A DNA stretch of 64,000 bases. Source: Isoptericola luteus. Lineage in GTDB: Bacteria > Actinomycetota > Actinomycetes > Actinomycetales > Cellulomonadaceae. A program made the translations under genes and the position numbers. The notes below the pieces were generated by a model, which saw nothing but the letters and a program-made list of their open reading frames with translations, ran no database searches and was not told the origin of the DNA. Position 1 is the stretch's first letter. Each line of letters opens with the position of its first letter. Below, one piece after another: positions 41,475-50,162 of the stretch. The stretch lies in NCBI RefSeq assembly GCF_020297055.1, contig NZ_JAIXCQ010000009.1:62001-126000 (forward strand). The letters are read 5' to 3'.

Positions 41475-41579
41475 ATGCCCCGCATCGCCACGACAGCCAC
41501 GACGACCGCGCACTCCCTGCCGCGCGTCGCCATGTGCTGCCGCGCGAGCACCGCGGGGCGAATGTGCGAGGGACGCTGA
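41475..41579 (+). CDS. Possible cysteine-containing leader peptide upstream of metQ
   Basis: A 34-codon frame starting at ATG 41475 ends with VAMCCRASTAGRMCEGR. It carries adjacent Cys codons and a third Cys near the end. A 6-bp hairpin, GACGCT/AGCGTC (41572-41590), spans its stop codon. It lies alone in the 408-bp leader between SRP RNA and the MetQ gene. Cysteine-rich upstream peptides regulate sulfur genes in actinobacteria by ribosome stalling; this one is a candidate only. An internal ATG at 41532 would give a 15-residue version. Confidence 0.4.
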   Translation: MPRIATTATTTAHSLPRVAMCCRASTAGRMCEGR

Positions 41580-41750
41580 CCCCGAGCGTCTGACGACGCG
41601 CCGTCCGGTGCCGCCGTCCTCGATGACCCGGCTCTGCCTGGTCACCACCACACCCGCGCCCGCCCCGCGCTGATGGCCGGGGCCGCCGCCCCTCATGCTC
41701 ACCGGCACCGCCGATCCACACCGGTGTCGCCTGCCCTGGAAGGACTCACC

Positions 41751-42677
41751 ATGTCCAGCACCGCCCGTCCCACCGCCCGTCGCGCCGTCCGCGCCGCGGG
41801 CTCTCTCGCCGCCGTCGCGCTCGCCGTCACCGCGTGCGCCGCCCCGGGCAGCGACGCCGCCGCCGACGGCGCGGCCTCCGGCTCCGCCGAGGACCCGGTC
41901 CGCATCGGCGTCGTCTCGTCCGGCGAGGAGTACTGGACCACGTTCGCGGACGCCGCGAGCGACGCCGGCATCGAGGTCGAGATCGTCAACTTCTCCGACT
42001 ACCAGCTCCCGAACCAGGGCCTGACGGACGGAGACCTGGACCTCAACCAGTTCCAGCACCTGCAGTTCCTCGCGGGCTACAACGTGGCGTCGGGCAGCGA
42101 CCTGACCCCGATCGGGGCCACCGCCGTCTACCCCCTGGCGCTCTACTCGGCGAAGCACGACACGGTCGAGGCGATCCCCGCGGGCGGCGAGGTCGCCATC
42201 CCCAACGACGACACCAACCAGGCCCGCGCGCTGCTCGTGCTCCAGGACGCCGGCCTGATCACGCTCAAGGACGGCGGCAACTCCTTCTCGACGCCGGCGG
42301 ACGTGATCGCCGACGAGTCGAAGATCACCGTCACCCCCGTGGACGCCGCGCAGACCGCGCTCGCCCTGCAGGACGTCGACGCGTCGATCATCAACAACGA
42401 CTTCGTCGGCGACGCCGGCCTCACGGCGGACGACGCGCTCTTCAGCGACGACCCCGACTCCGCCGCGGCCGAGCCGTACATCAACGTGTGGGTCTCCCGC
42501 GCGGAGGACGCCGACGACGAGACGCTGAACAAGCTCGTCGACATCTTCCACAGCCCGGAGATCGAGGAGGGCGTGCTCGAGGCGTCCGGCGGCACCGGCG
42601 TCATCAAGGACAACGACGCGGCCGACCTGCAGCGCATCCTCACCGACATCCAGACCAACCTGGGCGCGCAGGGCTGA
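41751..42677 (+). CDS. metQ: Methionine ABC transporter substrate-binding lipoprotein (NlpA/MetQ)
   Basis: The protein has 308 residues from ATG 41751 with GGAAGGAC upstream. The lipoprotein signal ends in the lipobox AVTAC (Cys about 26), so it is anchored outside the membrane. The NlpA/MetQ fold is seen in VRIGVVSSGEEYWTTFADAA, NFSDYQLPNQGLTDGDLDLNQFQHLQFL and YSAKHDTVEAIPAGGEVAIPNDDTNQARALLVLQ. It binds D/L-methionine or a related sulfur amino acid. Its stop overlaps the ATPase start (TGATG). Confidence 0.92.
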   Translation: MSSTARPTARRAVRAAGSLAAVALAVTACAAPGSDAAADGAASGSAEDPVRIGVVSSGEEYWTTFADAASDAGIEVEIVNFSDYQLPNQGLTDGDLDLNQFQHLQFLAGYNVASGSDLTPIGATAVYPLALYSAKHDTVEAIPAGGEVAIPNDDTNQARALLVLQDAGLITLKDGGNSFSTPADVIADESKITVTPVDAAQTALALQDVDASIINNDFVGDAGLTADDALFSDDPDSAAAEPYINVWVSRAEDADDETLNKLVDIFHSPEIEEGVLEASGGTGVIKDNDAADLQRILTDIQTNLGAQG

Positions 42678-43792
42678 TGCCTGCACCGATCATCAGCTTC
42701 CGTGAGGCGGCCAAGATCTTCCCCGGCCGCAAGGGGGCCGAGGTGCGCGCCGTCGACGGCGTGACCCTCGACATCCGGGCTGGGGAGATCTTCGGCGTCA
42801 TCGGCTACTCCGGCGCGGGCAAGTCCACGCTGGTGCGGCTCGTCAACGCGCTCGAGCGGACGACGGGCGGTGCCGTGGTCGTCGACGGCACCGACCTCAC
42901 GGGGCTCTCCGAGGCCCGGCTGCGGCCCGTCCGCGCCGGCATCGGGATGATCTTCCAGCAGTTCAACCTGCTGAGCTCGCGCACCGTCGCGGGCAACGTC
43001 GCGTACCCGCTCGAGGTCGCCGGGTGGCCCAGGGCCCGGCGCCGCGAGCGGGTGCGCGAGCTGCTCGACTTCGTCGGCATCGCCGACAAGGCGGACGTCT
43101 ACCCGGCCAAGCTGTCCGGCGGGCAGAAGCAGCGTGTCGGCATCGCCCGGGCGCTCGCCACCAACCCGAAGATCCTGCTCGCCGACGAGGCCACCAGCGC
43201 CCTCGACCCCGAGACCACGCACGACGTCCTCGCCCTGCTGCAGCGGGTCAACCGCGAGCTGGGGATCACCGTCGTCGTCATCACGCACGAGATGGACGTG
43301 GTGCGCTCCGTGTGCGACCGCGTCGCCGTCATGGAGCACGGCAAGGTCGTGGAGCTCGGCGACGCGTACCAGGTCTTCAGCGCGCCGCGGCAGGACGTCA
43401 CCCGCCGGTTCGTCTCCACCGCGCTCAAGGACCGGCCCTCGCCGGCCGTCATCGCGCGCCTGCGCGCCCGGCACACCGGCCGCATCGTCACGGTCGGGGT
43501 GGACGACGTGTCCGGCTCGTCCGCGCACGTCACCCACGTGCTTCGTGAGCACGGCGTCGACGGCACCATCGTGTACGGCGGCATCACCGAGGTGGCCGAG
43601 CGGCCGTACGGGTCGCTCACGCTCGAGATCGTCGCGGACGGCGCCGCGGGGGACGACCCGCGCGTCGAGGCCGCCGTCGCCGGCCTGCGCGCCGTCACCG
43701 ACGTCGTCGACCACGGCACCGCGCGGGACCCGCTCGACGACGCCGCACCGTCCGGCGGACCTACCGGTCTCCTGGAAGGGAACGACCTGTGA
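42677..43792 (+). CDS. metN: Methionine ABC transporter ATPase with NIL domain
   Basis: The protein has 371 residues. Walker A GYSGAGKST, Q-loop FQQFNLL, signature LSGGQKQR and Walker B ILLADEATSALD are present. The C-terminal NIL domain (about 265-345, GRIVTVGVDDVSGSSAHVTHVL) is the regulatory domain that binds methionine and inhibits transport in MetN. It is one base overlapped with metQ and four bases with metI, a tight operon. Confidence 0.93.
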   Translation: MPAPIISFREAAKIFPGRKGAEVRAVDGVTLDIRAGEIFGVIGYSGAGKSTLVRLVNALERTTGGAVVVDGTDLTGLSEARLRPVRAGIGMIFQQFNLLSSRTVAGNVAYPLEVAGWPRARRRERVRELLDFVGIADKADVYPAKLSGGQKQRVGIARALATNPKILLADEATSALDPETTHDVLALLQRVNRELGITVVVITHEMDVVRSVCDRVAVMEHGKVVELGDAYQVFSAPRQDVTRRFVSTALKDRPSPAVIARLRARHTGRIVTVGVDDVSGSSAHVTHVLREHGVDGTIVYGGITEVAERPYGSLTLEIVADGAAGDDPRVEAAVAGLRAVTDVVDHGTARDPLDDAAPSGGPTGLLEGNDL

Positions 43793-44445
43793 GCACCGAG
43801 CAGCTCCTGCCCCTGCTGTGGCAGGCATTCCTGGAGACGTCGTGGATGGTGCTCGTCGCGCTCGCCGTCGGCGGCGTGGCGGGCCTCGCCATCGGCATGG
43901 GCCTGTACCTGACACGGCCCGGCAACCTGCTCGCCAACGGGCCGGTGTTCGCGGTGCTCAACGTGCTGGTGAACATCGTGCGGCCGGTGCCGTTCATCAT
44001 CTTCCTGGTCGCGCTGGGACCGGTGACGCGTGCGGTCGTCGGCAAGACGATCGGCATCGAGGCGTTCACGTTCGCGATGTGCGTGATGTCCGCGTTCGTG
44101 TTCGCGCGCCTGGTGGAGCAGAACCTCGTGTCGATCGACCCGGGCGTGGTCGAGGCCGCACGCGCGATGGGTGCCTCCCCGCTGCGGATCGTGCGCACGG
44201 TGCTCGTCCCCGAGGCGTTGTCGCCGCTGATCCTGGGGACCACGTTCCTGTTCGTCGGGGTGCTCGACATGTCCGCCATCGGCGGCTACCTCGGAGCGGG
44301 CGGGCTGGGCGACTTCGCCATCGTCTACGGCTACCGGCAGTACGACTGGGGCACGACGGCGATCGTCGTGGCGATCATCATCGTCATCGTCCAGCTCGTG
44401 CAGTGGCTGGGGAACACGCTGGCGAGGCGGGCGCTGCGCCGCTGA
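43789..44445 (+). CDS. metI: Methionine ABC transporter permease
   Basis: This 218-residue permease has five to six membrane helices. The EAA loop that contacts the ATPase reads EAARAMGASPLRIVRTVLVPEA. Also typical are IVRPVPFIIFLVALGP and AIGGYLGAGGLGDFAIVYGY. The GTG start overlaps the metN stop by four bases. A long perfect hairpin follows 24 bp after the stop. Confidence 0.93.
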   Translation: MSTEQLLPLLWQAFLETSWMVLVALAVGGVAGLAIGMGLYLTRPGNLLANGPVFAVLNVLVNIVRPVPFIIFLVALGPVTRAVVGKTIGIEAFTFAMCVMSAFVFARLVEQNLVSIDPGVVEAARAMGASPLRIVRTVLVPEALSPLILGTTFLFVGVLDMSAIGGYLGAGGLGDFAIVYGYRQYDWGTTAIVVAIIIVIVQLVQWLGNTLARRALRR

Positions 44446-44468
44446 TCCGCTGGCGTCGATCGGTTCGT

Positions 44469-44521
44469 GACGTCGTGAATTCTTCGCTTCCGGGGCCTAG
44501 AGGCGAAGAATTCACGACGTC
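44469..44521. terminator. Perfect 19-bp-stem hairpin between convergent genes
   Basis: Arm GACGTCGTGAATTCTTCGC (44469-44487) and its exact complement (44503-44521) enclose a 15-base loop. It lies between metI and the convergent membrane-protein gene and contains that gene's stop codon in one arm. It has no T tract, so a terminator role is inferred from position. Confidence 0.7.
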
Positions 44522-45018
44522 GGCACGCGGGCGGTGGTGGCGATGTGAACGATCGTCGTCATCCACACCAGGGTGAACGGGATGACGGTGACGTTCTTGA
44601 CCGCCAGCTCCCAAGCGGCGAACGACGCCTGCGCGTCGGCCGCGAGGGTCCCGGCGACGACGGCCGGGAGCACCTTGGCGACCAGGGTGAGCGCGACGAG
44701 CAGCACGGCGCTCGCGAGCAGCATCCCGGTGTGCGCCTCGGCGAAGCGGGTCACGCGCGGCCAGACCTGCGACCACGGCACCTGCGAGCCCGTGAAGAGC
44801 GTCCGGACGAGCCAGAGCACGAACAGCAGGCGGACCGCCGTCGTGAACGCCTCGCCGGCGATGCCGCCCGCCCAGGCGAACCGTTCCTCGCCGCCGACGG
44901 AGAGGAACCGCTGGGCGGACACCAGGATGCCGAAGCCCGCGACGACGAGGTAGTGGCGACCGGTGAAGGACAGCGCCTGGACGAAGGCCGTCCAGGCCTC
45001 GGTGAACGCGGTGTGCAT
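44512..45018 (-). CDS. Membrane protein of unknown function
   Basis: This 168-residue protein has four hydrophobic segments, including HYLVVAGFGILVSA, AVRLLFVLWLVRTLF, LLASAVLLVALTLVAKVLPAVVAG and VTVIPFTLVWMTTIVHIA. It is divergent from a MarR gene, with a dyad in the 74-bp gap, and so is probably the MarR target. The stop codon lies within the arm of the long hairpin. No family is recognised. Confidence 0.78.
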   Translation of the reverse strand: MHTAFTEAWTAFVQALSFTGRHYLVVAGFGILVSAQRFLSVGGEERFAWAGGIAGEAFTTAVRLLFVLWLVRTLFTGSQVPWSQVWPRVTRFAEAHTGMLLASAVLLVALTLVAKVLPAVVAGTLAADAQASFAAWELAVKNVTVIPFTLVWMTTIVHIATTARVPTS

Positions 45019-45043
45019 GAGGACTCCCGACTGCTTCGGTGGA

Positions 45044-45069
45044 CTAAATGGTTTAGCGTACTGAACTAT
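45044..45069. promoter_or_regulatory. Candidate MarR operator
   Basis: CTAAATGGTTTAG is a perfect 5-bp dyad with a three-base spacer, followed by CTGAACTATA; TGGTTTAG and CTGAACTA also form an imperfect dyad. The AT-rich site lies between the divergent membrane-protein and MarR genes. Confidence 0.6.
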
Positions 45070-45092
45070 AAGCCATGATGGAGGATGTGACC

Positions 45093-45626
45093 ATGACGGC
45101 GGACGACACGACCGGCCAGAGCGGTCCCCAGGACCCTGGCGCGCTGATGGGCACCGAGCTCAGCGACGCGGTGGTGCTCTTCCACGACGCGCTGGGCTCG
45201 CTCATGGGCCTGTCCGCCGCCGACCACAAGGCCCTCGGGATCCTGCGCAGGGAGGGCCCGATGTCGGCGTCGGAGCTGGCGCGGCGCACCGGGCTCACGG
45301 CGGGGGCGGTCACGGGGCTGGTGGACCGGCTGGCGCGCGGCGGGCACGCGCGTCGCGAGCGCGACCCGGACGACCGCCGCCGGCTCGTCATCGCGGCCGG
45401 CGGTCCCGCGTCGCCGGAGCTCGTCGCGGCCGTTGCCGGGCTCACGCAGGGCATGGCCGCGGTCACGGCACGCTTCACGCCTGACGAGCTCGCCGTCGTC
45501 GCGCGGTGGGTCGAGGCGACCACGGCGACCCTGCAGGAGCAGGTGGTCGCGATCGCGCGCCGCCGGGACGCGGACGCCGCGACGAGGACGCCCGCCGGGT
45601 CGTCCACCGGGTCGTCCACGGGGTGA
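45093..45626 (+). CDS. MarR-family transcriptional regulator
   Basis: The protein has 177 residues from ATG 45093, chosen because GGAGG lies eight bases upstream; ATGs at 45075 and 45078 are in frame. The winged helix is clear: MSASELARRTGLTAGAVTGLVDRLARGGHARRERDPDDRRRLVI, with the DxRxxR wing. The C-terminal tail repeats GSSTG. It is divergent from the membrane-protein gene and probably represses both. Confidence 0.9.
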   Translation: MTADDTTGQSGPQDPGALMGTELSDAVVLFHDALGSLMGLSAADHKALGILRREGPMSASELARRTGLTAGAVTGLVDRLARGGHARRERDPDDRRRLVIAAGGPASPELVAAVAGLTQGMAAVTARFTPDELAVVARWVEATTATLQEQVVAIARRRDADAATRTPAGSSTGSSTG

Positions 45627-45672
45627 CGGCGGCGCCTCGTGACTGTCGGCCGCGACGTCTACAGTTGCGGGG

Positions 45673-48636
45673 GTGACCACCGCTCTGTACCGCCGCTACC
45701 GGCCCGAGACGTTCGCCGAGGTGATCGGCCAGGAGCACGTCACCGCACCGCTCATGCAGGCGCTGCGCAGCGGGCGCGTCAACCACGCCTACCTGTTCTC
45801 CGGCCCCCGCGGCTGTGGCAAGACGACGTCGGCCCGCATCCTCGCGCGCACGCTGAACTGCGCGCGGAACACGCCGGAGAACCCGATCGACACCCCGTGC
45901 GGCGAGTGCGACTCGTGCGTCGAGCTGGCCCGCGGCGGCCCCGGCTCGCTCGACGTGGTGGAGATCGACGCGGCGAGCCACAACGGCGTCGACGACGCTC
46001 GCGACCTGCGGGAGCGCGCCACGTTCGCCCCGGCACGCGACCGGTACAAGATCTTCATCCTCGACGAGGCGCACATGGTGACGCCGCAGGGCTTCAACGC
46101 CCTGCTCAAGATCGTCGAGGAGCCGCCGCCGCACATCAAGTTCGTGTTCGCCACGACGGAGCCGGACAAGGTGATCGGCACCATCCGCTCGCGCACCCAC
46201 CACTACCCGTTCCGGCTCGTGCCGCCGGACGTGCTCGGCCCGTACCTCGAGCAGCTCTGCGCGGCCGAGGGCATCGAGCTGGGCGGCGGCGTGGTGCCGC
46301 TCGTGACGCGCGCCGGCGGCGGTTCCGTCCGGGACAGCCTCTCCGTGCTGGACCAGCTCATCGCCGGCGCCAGCGGCGGCACGGTCGAGTACGACACCGC
46401 GGTCGGGCTGCTCGGGTTCACCCACGCGACGCTGCTCGACGACGTCGTGGACGCGCTCGCCGCGCGGGACGGGGCGTCGATCTTCCGCGTCGTGGACCAG
46501 GTCGTCGCCACCGGGCACGAGCCGCGCCGCTTCGTCGAGGACGTGCTGGAGCGGCTGCGTGACCTCATCGTCATCGCCGTGTCCGGGGACGAGGCCGAGG
46601 TCGTGCTGCGCGGCCTGCCCACCGACCAGCTCGAGCGCATGCGCGCCCAGGCGTCGCGGCTCGGCGTGGCGGAGCTGTCGCGCGCAGCCGACCTCGTCAA
46701 CGCCGCGCTCACCGAGATGACAGGTGCCACGTCGCCACGGCTGCACCTCGAGCTGCTCTGCGCGCGCCTGCTGCTGCCCGGGGCCGACGACGGCGCCGCC
46801 GGGCTGGCGGCGCGGCTCGACCGTCTGGAGCGGGGCGTCGTCCCGGTGGGTGCCACCGCGGGGACGGTCGCGCAGGGCGGCGTCGCGGCCGGTGCCGTGC
46901 CGTCCGGCCAGGCTTCCGGCGGGACGCCCGGAACGTCCGACGGCAGTGCGTCGTCGTCGGTGGCGTCGTCGGCGTCCGTACCCGGCGGGCTCAGCGGTGC
47001 CGCGGCGGCTCGTGCCGCGCTCCTGGCGAGCCGGCGCCCGGCCGAGCCCGGGGCTCCGGCCGAGCCTGCCGCTCGACCCGCGGCTGCTCCCTCGTCCGCG
47101 CAGGCTCAGGCCCCCGCCTCGTCGGGCGCGCCTTCGCCGTCCGCTCCCGCGGACGACCCGGCGCCCTCTTCGGAGCCGCAGGCGCCCACCGTGTCCGAGA
47201 CCGAGCCTGCGCCCACGCCCGCCTTCGGGACCGAGCCCGTGCCCGCCTTCGGGACCGAGCCCACGCGCGAGCCCACGCCCACGCGCGAGCGCGAGCGCGG
47301 GGCAGAGCCGCCGACCGAGCCGGGGGACGGAGCGGGACTCCCCGCAGCCCAGGTGCCGAGCCCGGACGTCGAGGCCCCGGCGCGGTCGGTGGAGCAGCCG
47401 ACATCGGGATCCGCGTCGGCACCGGACTCGGCCGACCGGTCGTCGGCGGAGCAGCCAACGGCAGAGGCTCCGGCCGCGGAGGCGGCGGCGCCGTCCGGAG
47501 GGGTGACCACCGAGACGGTGCGGCGCCGCTGGGACGAGGTGCTCGCCAACCTCGGCCGCGTCACGCAGACGCTCGTGAGCCAGAACGCCCAGGTCGTGAC
47601 GCTCGACGGCGGGGTGCTCCGCCTGGGCTTCGCCGCGGCGGGCATCGCGCGCACGTTCTCCCAGCCACGCCACGTCGGGGCGGTCGAGGAGGCGCTGTAC
47701 CAGACGCTCGGCGTCCGGGCCCGCGTCGAGGCGATCGTCGGCGACGCCGGCACCCCCGGAGGGACGCCCGGTGGCGCCGGTGGAGCACCGGGCGCCGGTC
47801 CCCGGGGGGCGGGTGGCCCCGCGGGCACCGGACCGGCAGCCCCGACGTCCGCGGCACCGGGAGAGTCCCGGCCCGACGGGCGAGGGGAAACGTCCCGTCC
47901 CGGCACGGGGTCGCGATCAGAGGCGGCGCCGTCGGGCGGCGTGGCGTCGTCGACCGTTTCGACGTCGGGCGGCGTGGCGTCGTGGACCGCTGCGGCACCA
48001 GGCGTGGCGTCCGGGCAGTCCGGGCAGTCCGGGCCGGCTGCCGGCACGGCGGTTGCGCCGTCGTCGCCCGGCGGTGGGCTCGCCCTCGCGGAACGCCCCG
48101 TACCGGCCCCGGACGCGGCGCCCAGCGCAACGACACCCGGCGCAACGACACCCGGCGCAACGACACAGGGCGCCGCGGTGTCGGACGCCGCAGACGCGGC
48201 GTGGCTCGCGGGCGTGCCGCTCGCCGAGCCTGCCGACCCTGCCCACGCGCCCGAACCGCCGCCCGAGCCGTGGCCGACGGAACCCGACCCCGCGGGAGAC
48301 CCGGGCGAGACGACCGCGCTGTCGACGTCTGCCCGATCGGCCGGGCCCGCACCCGGCTCGCAGGCCCCGGCGGGTCAGCCCGCCGCGCCGGCGGCCGGCC
48401 CGCACGTGCGGGAGACTCCGCGCCAGGCCGCCGAGCGGCAGGTGCGCGAGTCGCAGGCGCGCTCGCAGCAGCGGACCGTCCCGGTGCCCAACGCCGCGCA
48501 GGACGCGGACTACGCGGAGTACGACGACTCCACCGACGACGACCAGGCTGCCGCCGCCCCCGGGCTGGCCGGCGTCCCGCTGGTCGTGAAGGTGCTCGGC
48601 GGCACCGTCATCGAGGAGTTCTCGGATCAGGGGTGA
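45673..48636 (+). CDS. dnaX: DNA polymerase III subunits gamma/tau
   Basis: The protein has 987 residues. This clamp-loader ATPase has Walker A GPRGCGKT (44-51), zinc cysteines C63, C76, C79, C82, DEAH (131-134) and the sensor segment FVFATTEPDKVIGTIRSRTHHY. Domain III ends near residue 375. A very long Ala/Pro/Ser/Glu linker (about 385-600), a structured tau-like patch (about 605-690, TTETVRRRWDEVLANLGRV), then another disordered stretch to 900 and a conserved acidic end follow. It loads the sliding clamp. The GTG start at 45673 matches the family N-terminus. Confidence 0.96.
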   Translation: MTTALYRRYRPETFAEVIGQEHVTAPLMQALRSGRVNHAYLFSGPRGCGKTTSARILARTLNCARNTPENPIDTPCGECDSCVELARGGPGSLDVVEIDAASHNGVDDARDLRERATFAPARDRYKIFILDEAHMVTPQGFNALLKIVEEPPPHIKFVFATTEPDKVIGTIRSRTHHYPFRLVPPDVLGPYLEQLCAAEGIELGGGVVPLVTRAGGGSVRDSLSVLDQLIAGASGGTVEYDTAVGLLGFTHATLLDDVVDALAARDGASIFRVVDQVVATGHEPRRFVEDVLERLRDLIVIAVSGDEAEVVLRGLPTDQLERMRAQASRLGVAELSRAADLVNAALTEMTGATSPRLHLELLCARLLLPGADDGAAGLAARLDRLERGVVPVGATAGTVAQGGVAAGAVPSGQASGGTPGTSDGSASSSVASSASVPGGLSGAAAARAALLASRRPAEPGAPAEPAARPAAAPSSAQAQAPASSGAPSPSAPADDPAPSSEPQAPTVSETEPAPTPAFGTEPVPAFGTEPTREPTPTRERERGAEPPTEPGDGAGLPAAQVPSPDVEAPARSVEQPTSGSASAPDSADRSSAEQPTAEAPAAEAAAPSGGVTTETVRRRWDEVLANLGRVTQTLVSQNAQVVTLDGGVLRLGFAAAGIARTFSQPRHVGAVEEALYQTLGVRARVEAIVGDAGTPGGTPGGAGGAPGAGPRGAGGPAGTGPAAPTSAAPGESRPDGRGETSRPGTGSRSEAAPSGGVASSTVSTSGGVASWTAAAPGVASGQSGQSGPAAGTAVAPSSPGGGLALAERPVPAPDAAPSATTPGATTPGATTQGAAVSDAADAAWLAGVPLAEPADPAHAPEPPPEPWPTEPDPAGDPGETTALSTSARSAGPAPGSQAPAGQPAAPAAGPHVRETPRQAAERQVRESQARSQQRTVPVPNAAQDADYAEYDDSTDDDQAAAAPGLAGVPLVVKVLGGTVIEEFSDQG

Positions 48637-48637
48637 A

Positions 48638-49075
48638 ATGACCGACCGGACCACCACCCTGCACATCGTCGCTGCCGTCATCGTGCGCGGCGACGGGCGA
48701 GCGCTGCTGGTGCGCAAGCGTGGCACGACCTCGTTCATGCAGGTCGGCGGCAAGATCGAGCCCGGCGAGGAGCCGTTGGCCGCGCTCGTGCGCGAGTGCG
48801 CCGAGGAGATCGGGCTCGACGTCGACCCCGCGTCGGTGCGGGCGCTCGGGCGGCGCACCGCCGTCGCCGCGAACGAGCCGGACCACGTGGTCGACGCGCA
48901 CGTGTTCGAGGTCGACCTGGACGCGGGCGCGGGCCCCGACGACGTCGATGTCCAGGTCCGGGCCGAGCTCGCCGAGCACGTCTGGGTGGACCCGGCCGAC
49001 CCGGTGGCGTCGCACCCGATCGCGCCCCTGTCGGTGGACCTGCTGCGGGAGGTCGCGCAGCCCTCGCCGAGGTAG
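48638..49075 (+). CDS. NUDIX hydrolase (MutT-like)
   Basis: This 145-residue protein has the complete Nudix box from GGKIEPGEEPLAALVRECAEE to Ile-Gly-Leu. The N-terminus TLHIVAAVIVRGDGRALLVRKRG is typical of small MutT-like enzymes. Substrate not identifiable. It starts one base after the dnaX stop, so it is translated with dnaX. Confidence 0.88.
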   Translation: MTDRTTTLHIVAAVIVRGDGRALLVRKRGTTSFMQVGGKIEPGEEPLAALVRECAEEIGLDVDPASVRALGRRTAVAANEPDHVVDAHVFEVDLDAGAGPDDVDVQVRAELAEHVWVDPADPVASHPIAPLSVDLLREVAQPSPR

Positions 49076-49116
49076 CCGTCCTCGCCGGGGCTCTCCGGCT
49101 CTCGCCGTGCGCCGGC

Positions 49117-50046
49117 TCAGCCCGCCACGAGCTCCACCTCGAAGCCGTCGGCGTCCTCCAGGTACGCGGCGTGGTGCTCGGGCCCGCCGGCGAACGGGTG
49201 GCGGTCGGCGAAGAGCAGGGTCCAACCGTGCTTCGGCGCCGCGGCGACCAGGGCGTCGAGCTGCGCCGGAGTGCCCGCGTGCAGAGCCAGGTGGTTCAGT
49301 CCGGCGCGCCGGCGGTCGTGGCCGCCGTCGCGCATCGCCGGGCTCTGCTCGACGACGACGTAGGTGTCGCCGAGCCGCCACGACCGCCCGTGCTCCCACG
49401 ACCGGTACGGCCGGTGCCCGAGCTCGCCCAGGAGCCAGCCCCACGAACGCTCGGCGCGGGCGAGATCGGGCACCCACAGCTCGACATGGTGGACGACGCC
49501 TGGCTGCACGGTGCCCCGGGGCCCGGCCGGTCGCGACGGGCGGGCGGGCTCCCCGGCGGCGAGCGCCTCGACGTGGCCGCGCATCCCGACGACGGTGTCG
49601 GGCATGAAGGGCAGGACGTCGAGCAGCTCCAGCAGCAGGGCCGGCGCGACCCATGCGCCCCACGCGACCTCCTCCGGCTGCCACGTGACGGGGCCGTCGT
49701 ACGTGCACTCGTACAGGAACTCCCGCATCCGGGTGCGGGAGTCGGCGTAGTCGGCGAACCCGAGGGGCACCAGCTCGACGCCGGTGACCCCGAGCTCCTC
49801 CGCGAGCTCGCGCACCGCGGAGTCGTACGGCTCCTCGCCGGCGAGCACCACGCCGCCCGCGCAGATGTCGTACCGGCCGGGGTAGAGGTCCTTGGTCTCG
49901 GTGCGGCGGTGCACGTAGACGTCGCCCGTCGAGCGGCGTACGAGCACGCCGGTCGACGCGTGCCGCAGGTTCTGTGCCCGCACCCGCGCGCGGTCGGCCA
50001 CGCCGCAGGGCCCTTCGTCGTCGTACAGCGCCACCAGCTCGGTCAT
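49117..50046 (-). CDS. NUDIX hydrolase fused to a VOC (glyoxalase-fold) domain
   Basis: The protein has 309 residues. The N-terminal half is a Nudix domain of the IPP-isomerase/YfcD type, with RRTETKDLYPGRYDICAGG and the Nudix box from GVVLAGEEPYDSAVRELAEE. The C-terminal half (about 180-309) is a VOC domain: HHVELWVPDLARAERSWGWLLGELGH, GLNHLALHAGTPAQLDALV and AAYLEDADGFEVELV. A Pro-rich linker joins them. The metal-binding His/Glu of VOC are visible. The fusion suggests a shared substrate, which I cannot name. It is convergent with the upstream NUDIX gene. Confidence 0.88.
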   Translation of the reverse strand: MTELVALYDDEGPCGVADRARVRAQNLRHASTGVLVRRSTGDVYVHRRTETKDLYPGRYDICAGGVVLAGEEPYDSAVRELAEELGVTGVELVPLGFADYADSRTRMREFLYECTYDGPVTWQPEEVAWGAWVAPALLLELLDVLPFMPDTVVGMRGHVEALAAGEPARPSRPAGPRGTVQPGVVHHVELWVPDLARAERSWGWLLGELGHRPYRSWEHGRSWRLGDTYVVVEQSPAMRDGGHDRRRAGLNHLALHAGTPAQLDALVAAAPKHGWTLLFADRHPFAGGPEHHAAYLEDADGFEVELVAG

Positions 50047-50162
50047 GGGTCGATGGTGTCACCCGCCGCATGACAGATGTCACCGCGCCGGCGTGACGGG
50101 TGCCCGCGCACCGGTGAGAGACGGCACTACCTGCGGCGACGCCTCGCCCGCAGGCTGGGAGC

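Noticed and set aside
41343..41750. SAM or cobalamin riboswitch upstream of metQ
   Set aside because: None of the conserved SAM-I/IV or cobalamin box sequences could be found; a leader peptide is the better, still weak, explanation.
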